From assembly GCA_017475765.1 (NCBI GenBank), contig JAFVEY010000063.1, forward strand, positions 1 to 46,315: 46,315 nt of DNA. The letters are read 5' to 3'. The position numbers and the translations under genes are program-made. Below, in pieces: positions 1 to 7,139 of this stretch; position 1 is the stretch's first letter; the number at the start of each line of letters is the position of its first letter. This DNA comes from Clostridia bacterium. GTDB lineage: Bacteria; Bacillota; Clostridia; Oscillospirales; Acutalibacteraceae. The notes under the pieces are model-generated. The model saw only the letters and a program-made list of their open reading frames with translations, was not told the DNA's origin and did no database searches.

Positions 1-2
1 CA

Positions 3-422
3 ATCAAGGATACTGAAACACGAAACAAAATCAGACAACTTGAACGTGAAAATCAAGCACTACAAGACTCCATAACAAGACTTCGTGCTGAAAACCAAAA
101 TATGCCGGAATCCTTGAGAAAAGCAAATGACAAACTTAGCGAAGCAGAAATTGTTGTTTCCGAGGAAGAAAAGAAATACAATAGAATTGTCGCATTTTGT
201 CAATTTTTCGAGGCATTAGGTTCTAATAGCTATGAAGATATCAAAGCGAGACAGCAGAACATAGTAGATAAAGCAAAAAAGAAAATGAATCAAATGGAAA
301 ATAATGTAGAAGGAATTAAAAAGAAGAAACAGGGCAACGAAGAAGAAGATAAAAGAATTAATAATATAATTCAAAGTAATAACGCAAGAATTAGTAGTTT
401 GAAAAGTAGCTTGAATCATTAG
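3..422 (+). CDS. Coiled-coil protein, 3' fragment (5' end outside window)
   Basis: The reading frame is open from the window edge to a TAG stop at 420-422, so only the last ~139 residues are seen; the Met at 102 is internal. The fragment is very rich in Lys, Glu, Gln and Asn with long heptad-like stretches and no Cys or hydrophobic segment, which indicates an extended coiled coil. I do not recognise the family. It runs convergently toward the BREX remnant. No clear terminator follows, and the next 180 bases are a hairpin-rich gap. Confidence 0.6.
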   Translation: MKDTETRNKIRQLERENQALQDSITRLRAENQNMPESLRKANDKLSEAEIVVSEEEKKYNRIVAFCQFFEALGSNSYEDIKARQQNIVDKAKKKMNQMENNVEGIKKKKQGNEEEDKRINNIIQSNNARISSLKSSLNH

Positions 423-430
423 ATGTGTAT

Positions 431-514
431 TTATTTTGCAACTATTAAACTATTTTTTCTATCAATGAACGAGACCCCTATATAATTACACGAACCTCCT
501 TTTAGTTCGTTCAT
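431..514 (-). other. Tiny possible ORF (27 codons) over nested hairpins
   Basis: Starts with ATG at 514-512 inside the stop of the preceding tiny frame (ATGA overlap) and begins MNELKGGSC. The DNA also forms inverted repeats: 464-472 with 507-515, and 491-495 with 505-509. The inner hairpin shows an AAAAGGAG Shine-Dalgarno-like loop on the minus strand. Coding status is unproven; it may be a structured RNA or a repeat element. Confidence 0.2.
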
Positions 515-579
515 TTATGCACCCAAACCTTAAGCTGCTTTTCAGCAGCCACCCGGACAGCACCAAATACAAAATACAC
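511..579 (-). other. Tiny possible ORF (22 codons, GTG start)
   Basis: Reads VYFVFGAVRVAAEKQLKVWVHK from a GTG at 579-577 and overlaps the next tiny ORF by ATGA. It has no Shine-Dalgarno site and lies just downstream of the truncated pglX. The amphipathic basic composition looks protein-like, but the length makes this a weak call. Confidence 0.2.
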
Positions 580-634
580 AAAAGAAAAAAGGCTTGAAAA
601 CAAGCGGTTTACGCTGATTTCAAGTCTTTCTTTT
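580..634 (-). terminator. Rho-independent terminator at the end of truncated pglX
   Basis: Arms 580-599 and 618-634 pair around CTTGAAA / TTTCAAG with A-rich and T-rich extensions; an inner AGCG/CGCT pair sits in the loop. On the minus strand the 3' arm is CTTTTTTCTTTT. The stem straddles the pglX stop codon, so the truncated gene ends in a functional-looking terminator. Confidence 0.6.
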
Positions 635-1637
635 GTATCAATCTCGGTACTGTTTTATCGAGAAACCTTATATTTTCCGGTTTGATGGTGGAATATTGGC
701 GGCGAAGGGAATCAAGCTCCGCCCTGACTTTCTCCTCCTGCTCCGCTTCTTCCAGATAATATTTCCAACCGTATTTTATCCTGCTGTCCCGATGCCCCTC
801 AAGCCAAAGTCTGCCGAGAGAATTTTCAACCAGGTACTGCACGATCCAGTCAGGTGTAAAAAGCTGCGTTGCAGCAGGAATATTTTCTTTGCTGATTTTT
901 TGGTTTTTCTTCAGTCCCTCAAAAACCAGATTCTTCGGCACACTATTATAATACTGATACAGCCAGCCGATGATCTGCACCTGATCTGTCCAGTCCTCTT
1001 CGGGAATATCGCTGACAAGATGATGAATCACTCCGTCTTTGTCCGTAAACGAAGCATTAAAAAAAAGCTCTGTATCATCGCCAGGCTTTTCAAAAAGCTG
1101 CGGAAAAACCTGATGAAGTCTGCCGCATTCTCTGATTAAAATCCAGCGAAACAGCTCGTCAAGCCTGTTATCATTTTTCATTGCAATAATAAGCTCAGTT
1201 TCTTCAGGACTGAAATCTTCATCCGCATCAAAAGGAGCGGCAACCATATCCGGCTCGGATTTCCCCTTGACTGAGGACGATAAAATCCGTATACCTCCCA
1301 GAAGATATCCGTTGATCTCCATAAAACGGATGGCAGTAAGTCTGTTGAACCATGTGTAGGCGGTTTCCTCCACCACGGCAAGGAATGCGTCCTTGTGCGG
1401 CATTTGTTTTCGTCTGATCTTGTCTATTATGTCATTTCTTTGCTGTATTTCATGGCCATGAATGGCATACGGCTGTGACATACCAATATCAAAGTATTGT
1501 ATCTGATCTGTTGACTGCGGCAGCGGGTCAAGAATCTTCTCCTTGCTGATGCCGAGAAGATTCGCTCTGCCGGTGATATCGTTTATCAGCTTTTCTCTTG
1601 CCCATACTGCAAAATTCCTGATGGCACTCTTATTCAT
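609..1637 (-). pseudogene. pglX: BREX PglX methyltransferase, N-terminal fragment only
   Basis: PglX is the BREX-1 adenine-specific DNA methyltransferase that marks self DNA; full proteins have about 1200 residues. Here 342 residues match the N-terminal part: MNKSAIRNFAVWAR start, PLPQSTDQIQYFDIG, AYTWFNRLTAIRFME, SFTDKDGVIHHLV and TQLFTPDWIVQYLVENSLGRLW. The frame then reads ENIRFLD and diverges exactly where the SAM-binding motif (DPxxGSGH) should begin. It ends after 15 unrelated residues in a stop and terminator. No catalytic NPPY motif remains, so methylation activity is not expected. I chose the Met at 1637 by family alignment; a start at 1667 is possible. It lies 63 bases downstream of brxC. 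Confidence 0.85.
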
Positions 1638-1700
1638 TTTCTCTCCGTTTTCTCTTCTGTTTGTCATTGTCCAATCAAAGCCACAAACCTGATTTATCCG

Positions 1701-4700
1701 TTAAAATTCAATATGAATGGTTTTTCCGTTTTCAAGCAGCTTTTCCAGTTCGCCTTTTAATTCAAAAAGATAAGCATCCATATCATTTCTGCTCTCTATT
1801 CTCCATGATGCTGAATGCAGCAGCTTTTGTACAGGGATATAAAAATCCTTTCCGGCAGTTTGCTGCAGTATCCGCCACTTCAATGCCTTTGCTTTATCCG
1901 CATAGCTGTGAAGAAGTGCAATATTGCTGCATTTTTCAGCCTTGTCTGCCAATTCTTCAAGCTGCTTCAGACATTTTTCTTTTGTTTTATCTTCAAAGGA
2001 CTTACCGTCAGGCATAGCAAACACTCTTTTTTTCATTTCCTCTATCAAGAAAATAACGGAACTCTTTTCAGCACTAAGTACCTCTGAATATATAGCTCTG
2101 TAATTTTCTAAAAGCTCCGGCAGCAATTTGATATTGGCATACGGATGACTCCGCTGAATGATCGTCCGGATATTTTCTGCCGTTTTTTCAAGATCTTCAT
2201 TGCTGATATAGATCCGGCTGTCATCGTATACGGCAAGGCTGTCAAGGGCACTTGCAAAGATATTTTTTTGCTTGCTGGTAAAAAAATTCTCTATATCATA
2301 GAAATCCTCCGCAAAATCAAGAAATACCTCCTGATTTTTTGTAATTTCTGAAAAAAATGCGGAAACAGACTGATATTGTCTGAGGTCGATCAACAGCTGT
2401 CTGCCTCTTTCCAGTATCTGCTTTCCGGGGAAGCTGTGGGATTGGTATTCCGGCAAATAAACGCTGTCTATCCTGCTGACCAAATTTTCGGAACAGCCGA
2501 TAAAATCCCTCATCAGAGTGTCCTCATCATCGGACGCTGCGGATGTTCCGAACAGCTCCTTCATAATTTGTCTGACTGCTCTTTTTTCTCTGTCCGGAAC
2601 ACGTACCCGTTCCACGAGCATCAGCCGTCCGGCAGCATCCTTATCGGTAATATAACCGATGATCTCCTGCGCTGACATATGATTCAAACTGATATTTTCC
2701 CCGTTCAGACTGAAAAGAATACTGCCTTTGTGAAACAATACAGCAACAATCCAGTCAATATCATCCTCAACAAATCCATAGGGGGCTTGCATAAATCTGT
2801 CCTTCAATGCTTTCAGGGATGTTGTGGTTCGCAGCTTTGTATTCTGAGCAATATAAGCACAGACATCATTGACCGCATGAGGATTAACTGCTTTATCTTC
2901 TGAGAGGGTAAAATCCTTGCAGTCTGTTTTCGCAAGCATTTGCACGATATCTTTCCGGCACATAGGCGTATCAATATAATGCAGCTTATGATAAACCGTC
3001 TGTACAAGCTTTCCCAATGCTTCGTTCATTCTGCCGGTGATATCTTTGGCTTTTAACTTCACCATATCCCCGTTAACATATATGGCGGCTTCTCTCAAAG
3101 CCTCCTTTAAATATACCACCGCATTGCCGTATCTCTCCTGTGCTTCTTTGTTGCTGCCATCCCTTGTCTGAGTGTTTACAGACTCATTGCCGATATTCCT
3201 TTTCAGGAAATGGTTGATTTGCAGATATCTTCTGATCTCATGCAGAAATTCTGTATCACCGGGCAAGACAACCAATACCTCTTTCTCCTGCCCCGATCGG
3301 AGTCTGAGAATTCCGGGATCCTTCCCTCCCTCATACAAAGGAGTGAGAATACGCACACCGATATCACCATTTCTGACAGATTGATACGGTATATCATCAA
3401 CAGATTGATTGAACGCAAATGTATATCTTCCTTTAAAAGAAGGATAACGATATTTTTTATCGGGCAGTATACCCTCAAAAATCATTTCTCCGATTTTCCG
3501 TATTACCTCATGTTCTTCTATGGGTTCCTTTTCAATTTCCCTGTTGATGCTCTGCTCCTCGTCTGTCAGAAATAGATAGGTGTTTCCGTTTTTCCGGACA
3601 AACTGACTGTCGCAAAGTATCCTCAATGCCTGCTCGGTTCTTCCTTTAAGACTGATTCTGTCTTCAGCAATGCTGCCTGCCATCAGGCTTGTGATGTTAT
3701 CGGCATCGGCTTCAAACTCCCGTTCATACTTTACCATCAGCAGCGTTTTCAGCACATCAACTGTAAAAATATCCGATTTCCTATGCTCCGGATTGACAAA
3801 TTCATTTTCATACGCACGGTAAATCACTTTCCGATAGCTCTCATCCAGAAAACCTTCCAGCGCATCATAAAACCCATAAAACGGTACAATTACCCCTATC
3901 TCCTCATTTTTCACTTTGGAAGCCGATTCCTTAAACAAAGCAAGCATAGAACGCTCACCCTCGGACAAATGCTTTCCCGAAGCTCCATGATTCCTCATAT
4001 GATGAAGAATGCTTCTTAAAAGATCAAACTGATACGGCACAAACGGATAAACCTCCGAAAAACTTTTTTTGCTCTCATAAAGTTTCCTGTCTGCCGCTGC
4101 ATTAAAAACAATCAGATTCTTTAATATCGTAGATTTACTGTCATACAGCTGTTCAAGCATTTGTTTTGCAGTATCTGTTTTTGTCAGGATTCTCTTTTTA
4201 ATCACCTCATCAACATTGGACGATGAAAGCGAAAGTCTTGTATCAAACCTGCCCTGTATCTTGGAAAAATCGTTTTCTCGGCTATTGACTGTGCAATCAA
4301 TATCCTGCTGACTTGTTACAACAACCCATGCCCTGCCTGCACATTCCTTTCCCAGCTCCTCGGCAACAGTCTGAAGATTGAGCATCAGAGCTGTATCATT
4401 GCTGATATACTGCCCGATCTCATCGACAAGAAAAACAACATGATGATTTCCGCCCTTTTTATCAATATATGATTTGACCTTCTTTGCAAAATCCTCAATG
4501 CTGATCTTATACGGCTCAGCTGTCTTTTGACACCAATTTCGTGCAGCAGACTCACTCATCAATCCGATATGCGACAATACTTTAACAATGCTGTCCTGTA
4601 TGAAGTCAAAATCCTTTCTTACGCTGAACCATTCATCCCCGTATTCCTCCCGAAAGACACGCTGGAACTCTTCAAATTTTCCGACATCGGAGAGTTTTTT

Positions 4701-5210
4701 CTCCAGATCAGCCAGATACGGCAGAGAACCGCAGAAGCCCTGCATTTCGTTGAACACCTTTAAAAACACATCGGCGATTGCGCTCTTATGATTTCCGGAT
4801 GAATCACTTTTTGAATCAATGTTGAATATAATTGCATCGGCAGGTGTCTGTGCAGCCAGCTTCATGTCAGCCAATACCATCGGATCTGTTATTTTATGAT
4901 TATGGACAAAATACTCGATTGCTTTCTTTTTTCCGATAGTCTTATTTTCAAGAATACAGGACAGTATTTTTAAAAAATGAGATTTACCGCTTCCAAAAAA
5001 ACCCGATATCCATACGCCCGTTTCCGAAGTGAATCCTTCTATACTTTTTCTATATGCAGAGAAAAAATTTCCGAAATGTCTTTGCAGTTCTTCTGTAACA
5101 ACATATTCCTCCAGCTCCTGAGAAATATTGGTTTCCCTTTCCTGACCTACAACGATAACTCCCTGTAATTCACGGTCTATCCTCTTTGCAAACACATCTT
5201 TGATCAGCAT
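1701..5210 (-). CDS. brxC: BREX system P-loop ATPase BrxC
   Basis: BrxC (related to PglY of the Pgl system) is the large P-loop protein of BREX phage defence, needed for both host methylation and phage exclusion. The 1169 residues fit the family. Walker A is GFFGSGKS at residues 70-77, inside the characteristic VWISGFFGSGKSHFLKIL segment; a Walker B-like FLVDEIGQYIS follows near residue 265. The reading frame is uninterrupted. The ATG follows CGGAGGAAGAATC. In normal BREX-1 loci brxA and brxB precede this gene and pglX, pglZ and brxL follow. Here brxA and brxB are absent, a WGR protein gene lies upstream, and pglX is truncated downstream. It has its own consensus promoter, so it is probably still transcribed. 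Confidence 0.93.
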   Translation of the reverse strand: MLIKDVFAKRIDRELQGVIVVGQERETNISQELEEYVVTEELQRHFGNFFSAYRKSIEGFTSETGVWISGFFGSGKSHFLKILSCILENKTIGKKKAIEYFVHNHKITDPMVLADMKLAAQTPADAIIFNIDSKSDSSGNHKSAIADVFLKVFNEMQGFCGSLPYLADLEKKLSDVGKFEEFQRVFREEYGDEWFSVRKDFDFIQDSIVKVLSHIGLMSESAARNWCQKTAEPYKISIEDFAKKVKSYIDKKGGNHHVVFLVDEIGQYISNDTALMLNLQTVAEELGKECAGRAWVVVTSQQDIDCTVNSRENDFSKIQGRFDTRLSLSSSNVDEVIKKRILTKTDTAKQMLEQLYDSKSTILKNLIVFNAAADRKLYESKKSFSEVYPFVPYQFDLLRSILHHMRNHGASGKHLSEGERSMLALFKESASKVKNEEIGVIVPFYGFYDALEGFLDESYRKVIYRAYENEFVNPEHRKSDIFTVDVLKTLLMVKYEREFEADADNITSLMAGSIAEDRISLKGRTEQALRILCDSQFVRKNGNTYLFLTDEEQSINREIEKEPIEEHEVIRKIGEMIFEGILPDKKYRYPSFKGRYTFAFNQSVDDIPYQSVRNGDIGVRILTPLYEGGKDPGILRLRSGQEKEVLVVLPGDTEFLHEIRRYLQINHFLKRNIGNESVNTQTRDGSNKEAQERYGNAVVYLKEALREAAIYVNGDMVKLKAKDITGRMNEALGKLVQTVYHKLHYIDTPMCRKDIVQMLAKTDCKDFTLSEDKAVNPHAVNDVCAYIAQNTKLRTTTSLKALKDRFMQAPYGFVEDDIDWIVAVLFHKGSILFSLNGENISLNHMSAQEIIGYITDKDAAGRLMLVERVRVPDREKRAVRQIMKELFGTSAASDDEDTLMRDFIGCSENLVSRIDSVYLPEYQSHSFPGKQILERGRQLLIDLRQYQSVSAFFSEITKNQEVFLDFAEDFYDIENFFTSKQKNIFASALDSLAVYDDSRIYISNEDLEKTAENIRTIIQRSHPYANIKLLPELLENYRAIYSEVLSAEKSSVIFLIEEMKKRVFAMPDGKSFEDKTKEKCLKQLEELADKAEKCSNIALLHSYADKAKALKWRILQQTAGKDFYIPVQKLLHSASWRIESRNDMDAYLFELKGELEKLLENGKTIHIEF

Positions 5211-5236
5211 GATTCTTCCTCCGGAGTGTTTTTTTT

Positions 5237-5266
5237 ATTATACAACCAATGATATTATTTTGTCAA
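5237..5266 (-). promoter_or_regulatory. Sigma-A promoter of brxC
   Basis: On the minus strand, TTGACA (5266-5261) and TATAAT (5242-5237) are separated by 18 bases. Both hexamers are perfect consensus. The predicted start is near 5230, about 20 bases before the brxC ATG. Confidence 0.8.
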
Positions 5267-5273
5267 TTTTGAA

Positions 5274-6206
5274 TTACTGATCGTCTACGGTCTTATCTCC
5301 TGCCGGATATGCCTGATATGGATTTTTGGGTAAAATCGTATTCGGACCGTCAAATATAATGATTTCTCCGCAAAGCCTTCCCTCTTCATCCGTATATATT
5401 TTCGGTTGAGGACAGTACGCATTTTCCCACACAGGCGTCTTGCCTGTGATGTTATCCTTGATATATTGTTTCAGATCCTTACGCATAATTCCGGTATATT
5501 TTGTCAGTTGGCAGTTCCTGTCGCTCCACAGAAGCCTCTCCATCTGCTCCATTCTGTCCAATGACAAAAGCGCCAGATAGGCATATCCGTCCGGAACTCT
5601 TCCGATATTCTTGATGATACCGAACACCGTTGCCACTATCACCTGATCGCACATAAACATGAGGTCTTGTCCGGACATCCCGTTAAAGTCCTCCGCCGCT
5701 GCTGCCATTATTTCTTCATCCGAACAGCCGGGCAGCGGGGGCAAATAGGTCATGCCCCATTCTCTTTCTATCAATGCTTCAATAAAGGAATTGACAGAAT
5801 AACGGGCATATTTTCTGACACGGTCACTCAGCATCCACATCACATCATTTCCGCTGTCATTGCCAAACGGTGCAAATTCATCTGCACAGTCATAATATAT
5901 GGCATCGGAAAAGTAACGGCGGAAAATCGGGTGACTTGTCAGAATGTGCGGACTGTAATCTTCAACATCGACATACTTATACGACATTTCATCGAAATCC
6001 TCCGTGTCCTCATAGCCTTTTTTCCTTTTTGCACTTATCAGCTTTCCGGCTTCTTTTTCACACTTTTCCTTGTTATCAAAGCTCTTCAAATTTGTTTTGC
6101 CTATCGTACCCCATTTGCCGTAACTGACTGCCAATTCATTGTCAAGCGTTTCTATTCTCCAGAATTTATCCGACTTTTCATCCTTATATCTGAGAACTGC
6201 CTTCAT
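5274..6206 (-). CDS. WGR-domain protein (YfeS-like)
   Basis: 310 residues. The first ~80 form a WGR domain (YGKWGTIG at 29-36), a nucleic-acid-associated fold found in PARPs and bacterial MolR/YfeS proteins. The remainder contains DEFAPFGNDSGNDVMWML, similar in style to the YfeS family, then a helical region without a catalytic motif I know. The start is set by AAAGGAG upstream of the ATG at 6206; the upstream open frame to 6350 lacks this and covers a hairpin. It precedes brxC by 63 bases on the same strand, but brxC has its own promoter. Function unknown; the YfeS comparison is tentative. Confidence 0.65.
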   Translation of the reverse strand: MKAVLRYKDEKSDKFWRIETLDNELAVSYGKWGTIGKTNLKSFDNKEKCEKEAGKLISAKRKKGYEDTEDFDEMSYKYVDVEDYSPHILTSHPIFRRYFSDAIYYDCADEFAPFGNDSGNDVMWMLSDRVRKYARYSVNSFIEALIEREWGMTYLPPLPGCSDEEIMAAAAEDFNGMSGQDLMFMCDQVIVATVFGIIKNIGRVPDGYAYLALLSLDRMEQMERLLWSDRNCQLTKYTGIMRKDLKQYIKDNITGKTPVWENAYCPQPKIYTDEEGRLCGEIIIFDGPNTILPKNPYQAYPAGDKTVDDQ

Positions 6207-6251
6207 ATTGATTCTCCTTTCAAAATCGTGGTCAAACTCTTGATGAAAACA

Positions 6252-6298
6252 CCCTGCCGCAGTACGTTTACCTCTCAGTAAACAAAACTTCGGCAGGG
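6252..6298 (-). terminator. Hairpin terminator after the acetyltransferase gene
   Basis: CCCTGCCG (6252-6259) pairs with CGGCAGGG (6291-6298); an inner GTTTAC/GTAAAC pair (6266-6271, 6278-6283) adds a second helix. On the minus strand it is followed by TGTTTTC. It lies between the GNAT stop and the WGR start. Confidence 0.5.
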
Positions 6299-6350
6299 CA
6301 GCTGCTTTGTACTGTCTGAACCTGCTCCCTCCATTTCCGGAAATCAGCAA

Positions 6351-6857
6351 TCAAATCCTGACAAGAGCAAATATTTCATAGTCAAATGTCCTGTTATGTT
6401 TATAAATAGCGCTGTGAACTGTTCCCTCATGCACAAAACCTGCCTTTTTCAGAGCCGCCGCCGCCGGAGCATGGTTGGCATAGGGATGGGCATCTATTCT
6501 AATAATATTGTATTTTTCAAATACATCGCTGCACATTTTCTTGATTACCTCTGTTCCTAAGCCCTTTGCCTGGTACTCCTTTGCAAGCCATATTGATATT
6601 TCGGCGCTTTTGGAAAAAACACCTGTTCCGATCAGTATATCCACTCCGCCTATTGCATGACCATCCGCTATGATGGCTCTGCACACCTGTCTTTCCTCAC
6701 TATTCAGGATTCTTTCCCTGATATACTCGACTGCAAAAGCATTATCCATCGGGTATGGAAGATTTTCAAAAAGGTTATCCGAAAGATGCGGATCATCTGT
6801 TGCTTTCATAAAATCATCCAGATAGGATGCCTGCCATTTTTTAAGCTCAAATTCCAT
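6351..6857 (-). CDS. GNAT-family N-acetyltransferase (RimJ/RimL-like)
   Basis: 168 residues. It transfers an acetyl group from acetyl-CoA to an amine of an unidentified substrate, probably in the cytoplasm. The acetyl-CoA-binding motif A is visible as QAKGLGT (96-102), preceded by the beta-strand EISIWLAKEY and followed by the typical AAALKKAGFVHEG C-terminal segment of RimJ/RimL proteins. The ATG follows AAGGAG with 9 bases spacing. An extended -10 promoter (TGCTATAAT, 6930-6938 on the minus strand) lies about 75 bases upstream, and a hairpin terminator follows. Probably monocistronic. Confidence 0.85.
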   Translation of the reverse strand: MEFELKKWQASYLDDFMKATDDPHLSDNLFENLPYPMDNAFAVEYIRERILNSEERQVCRAIIADGHAIGGVDILIGTGVFSKSAEISIWLAKEYQAKGLGTEVIKKMCSDVFEKYNIIRIDAHPYANHAPAAAALKKAGFVHEGTVHSAIYKHNRTFDYEIFALVRI

Positions 6858-7050
6858 TTTATAATTCTCCTTGGTCTCATTTATTTGTCCGTTTCAAGTT
6901 TAAATCATTTTTATATTAATTTCATATTTATTATAGCATACTTTGCTAAAAAATAACAGGATTTTAAGGAAATTAATTGATTAAATTACCTTGAAATACT
7001 TCAGAATGAAATGAAACTTTAAGTTTTTTAAGAATGAATTAACATTCCAT

Positions 7051-7078
7051 TTACAGCATTAACATATTTCTGTATAAT
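7051..7078 (+). promoter_or_regulatory. Promoter of the carbohydrate-binding lipoprotein gene
   Basis: TTACAG (7051-7056) and TATAAT (7073-7078), spacing 16. The start site would be near 7085, giving a leader of about 55 bases. The rest of the gap 6858-7050 shows only AT-rich DNA and the divergent GNAT promoter. Confidence 0.55.
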
Positions 7079-7139
7079 ATTATGGATATAATAAAACCAT
7101 CAAATCAAACGAAACAAATTCAGACGGGAGATGTCAGAT

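Noticed and set aside
7131-7139. Upstream Met as start of the carbohydrate-binding lipoprotein
   Set aside because: It directly abuts GGGAG; the Met at 7140 has proper spacing and a cleaner signal peptide.
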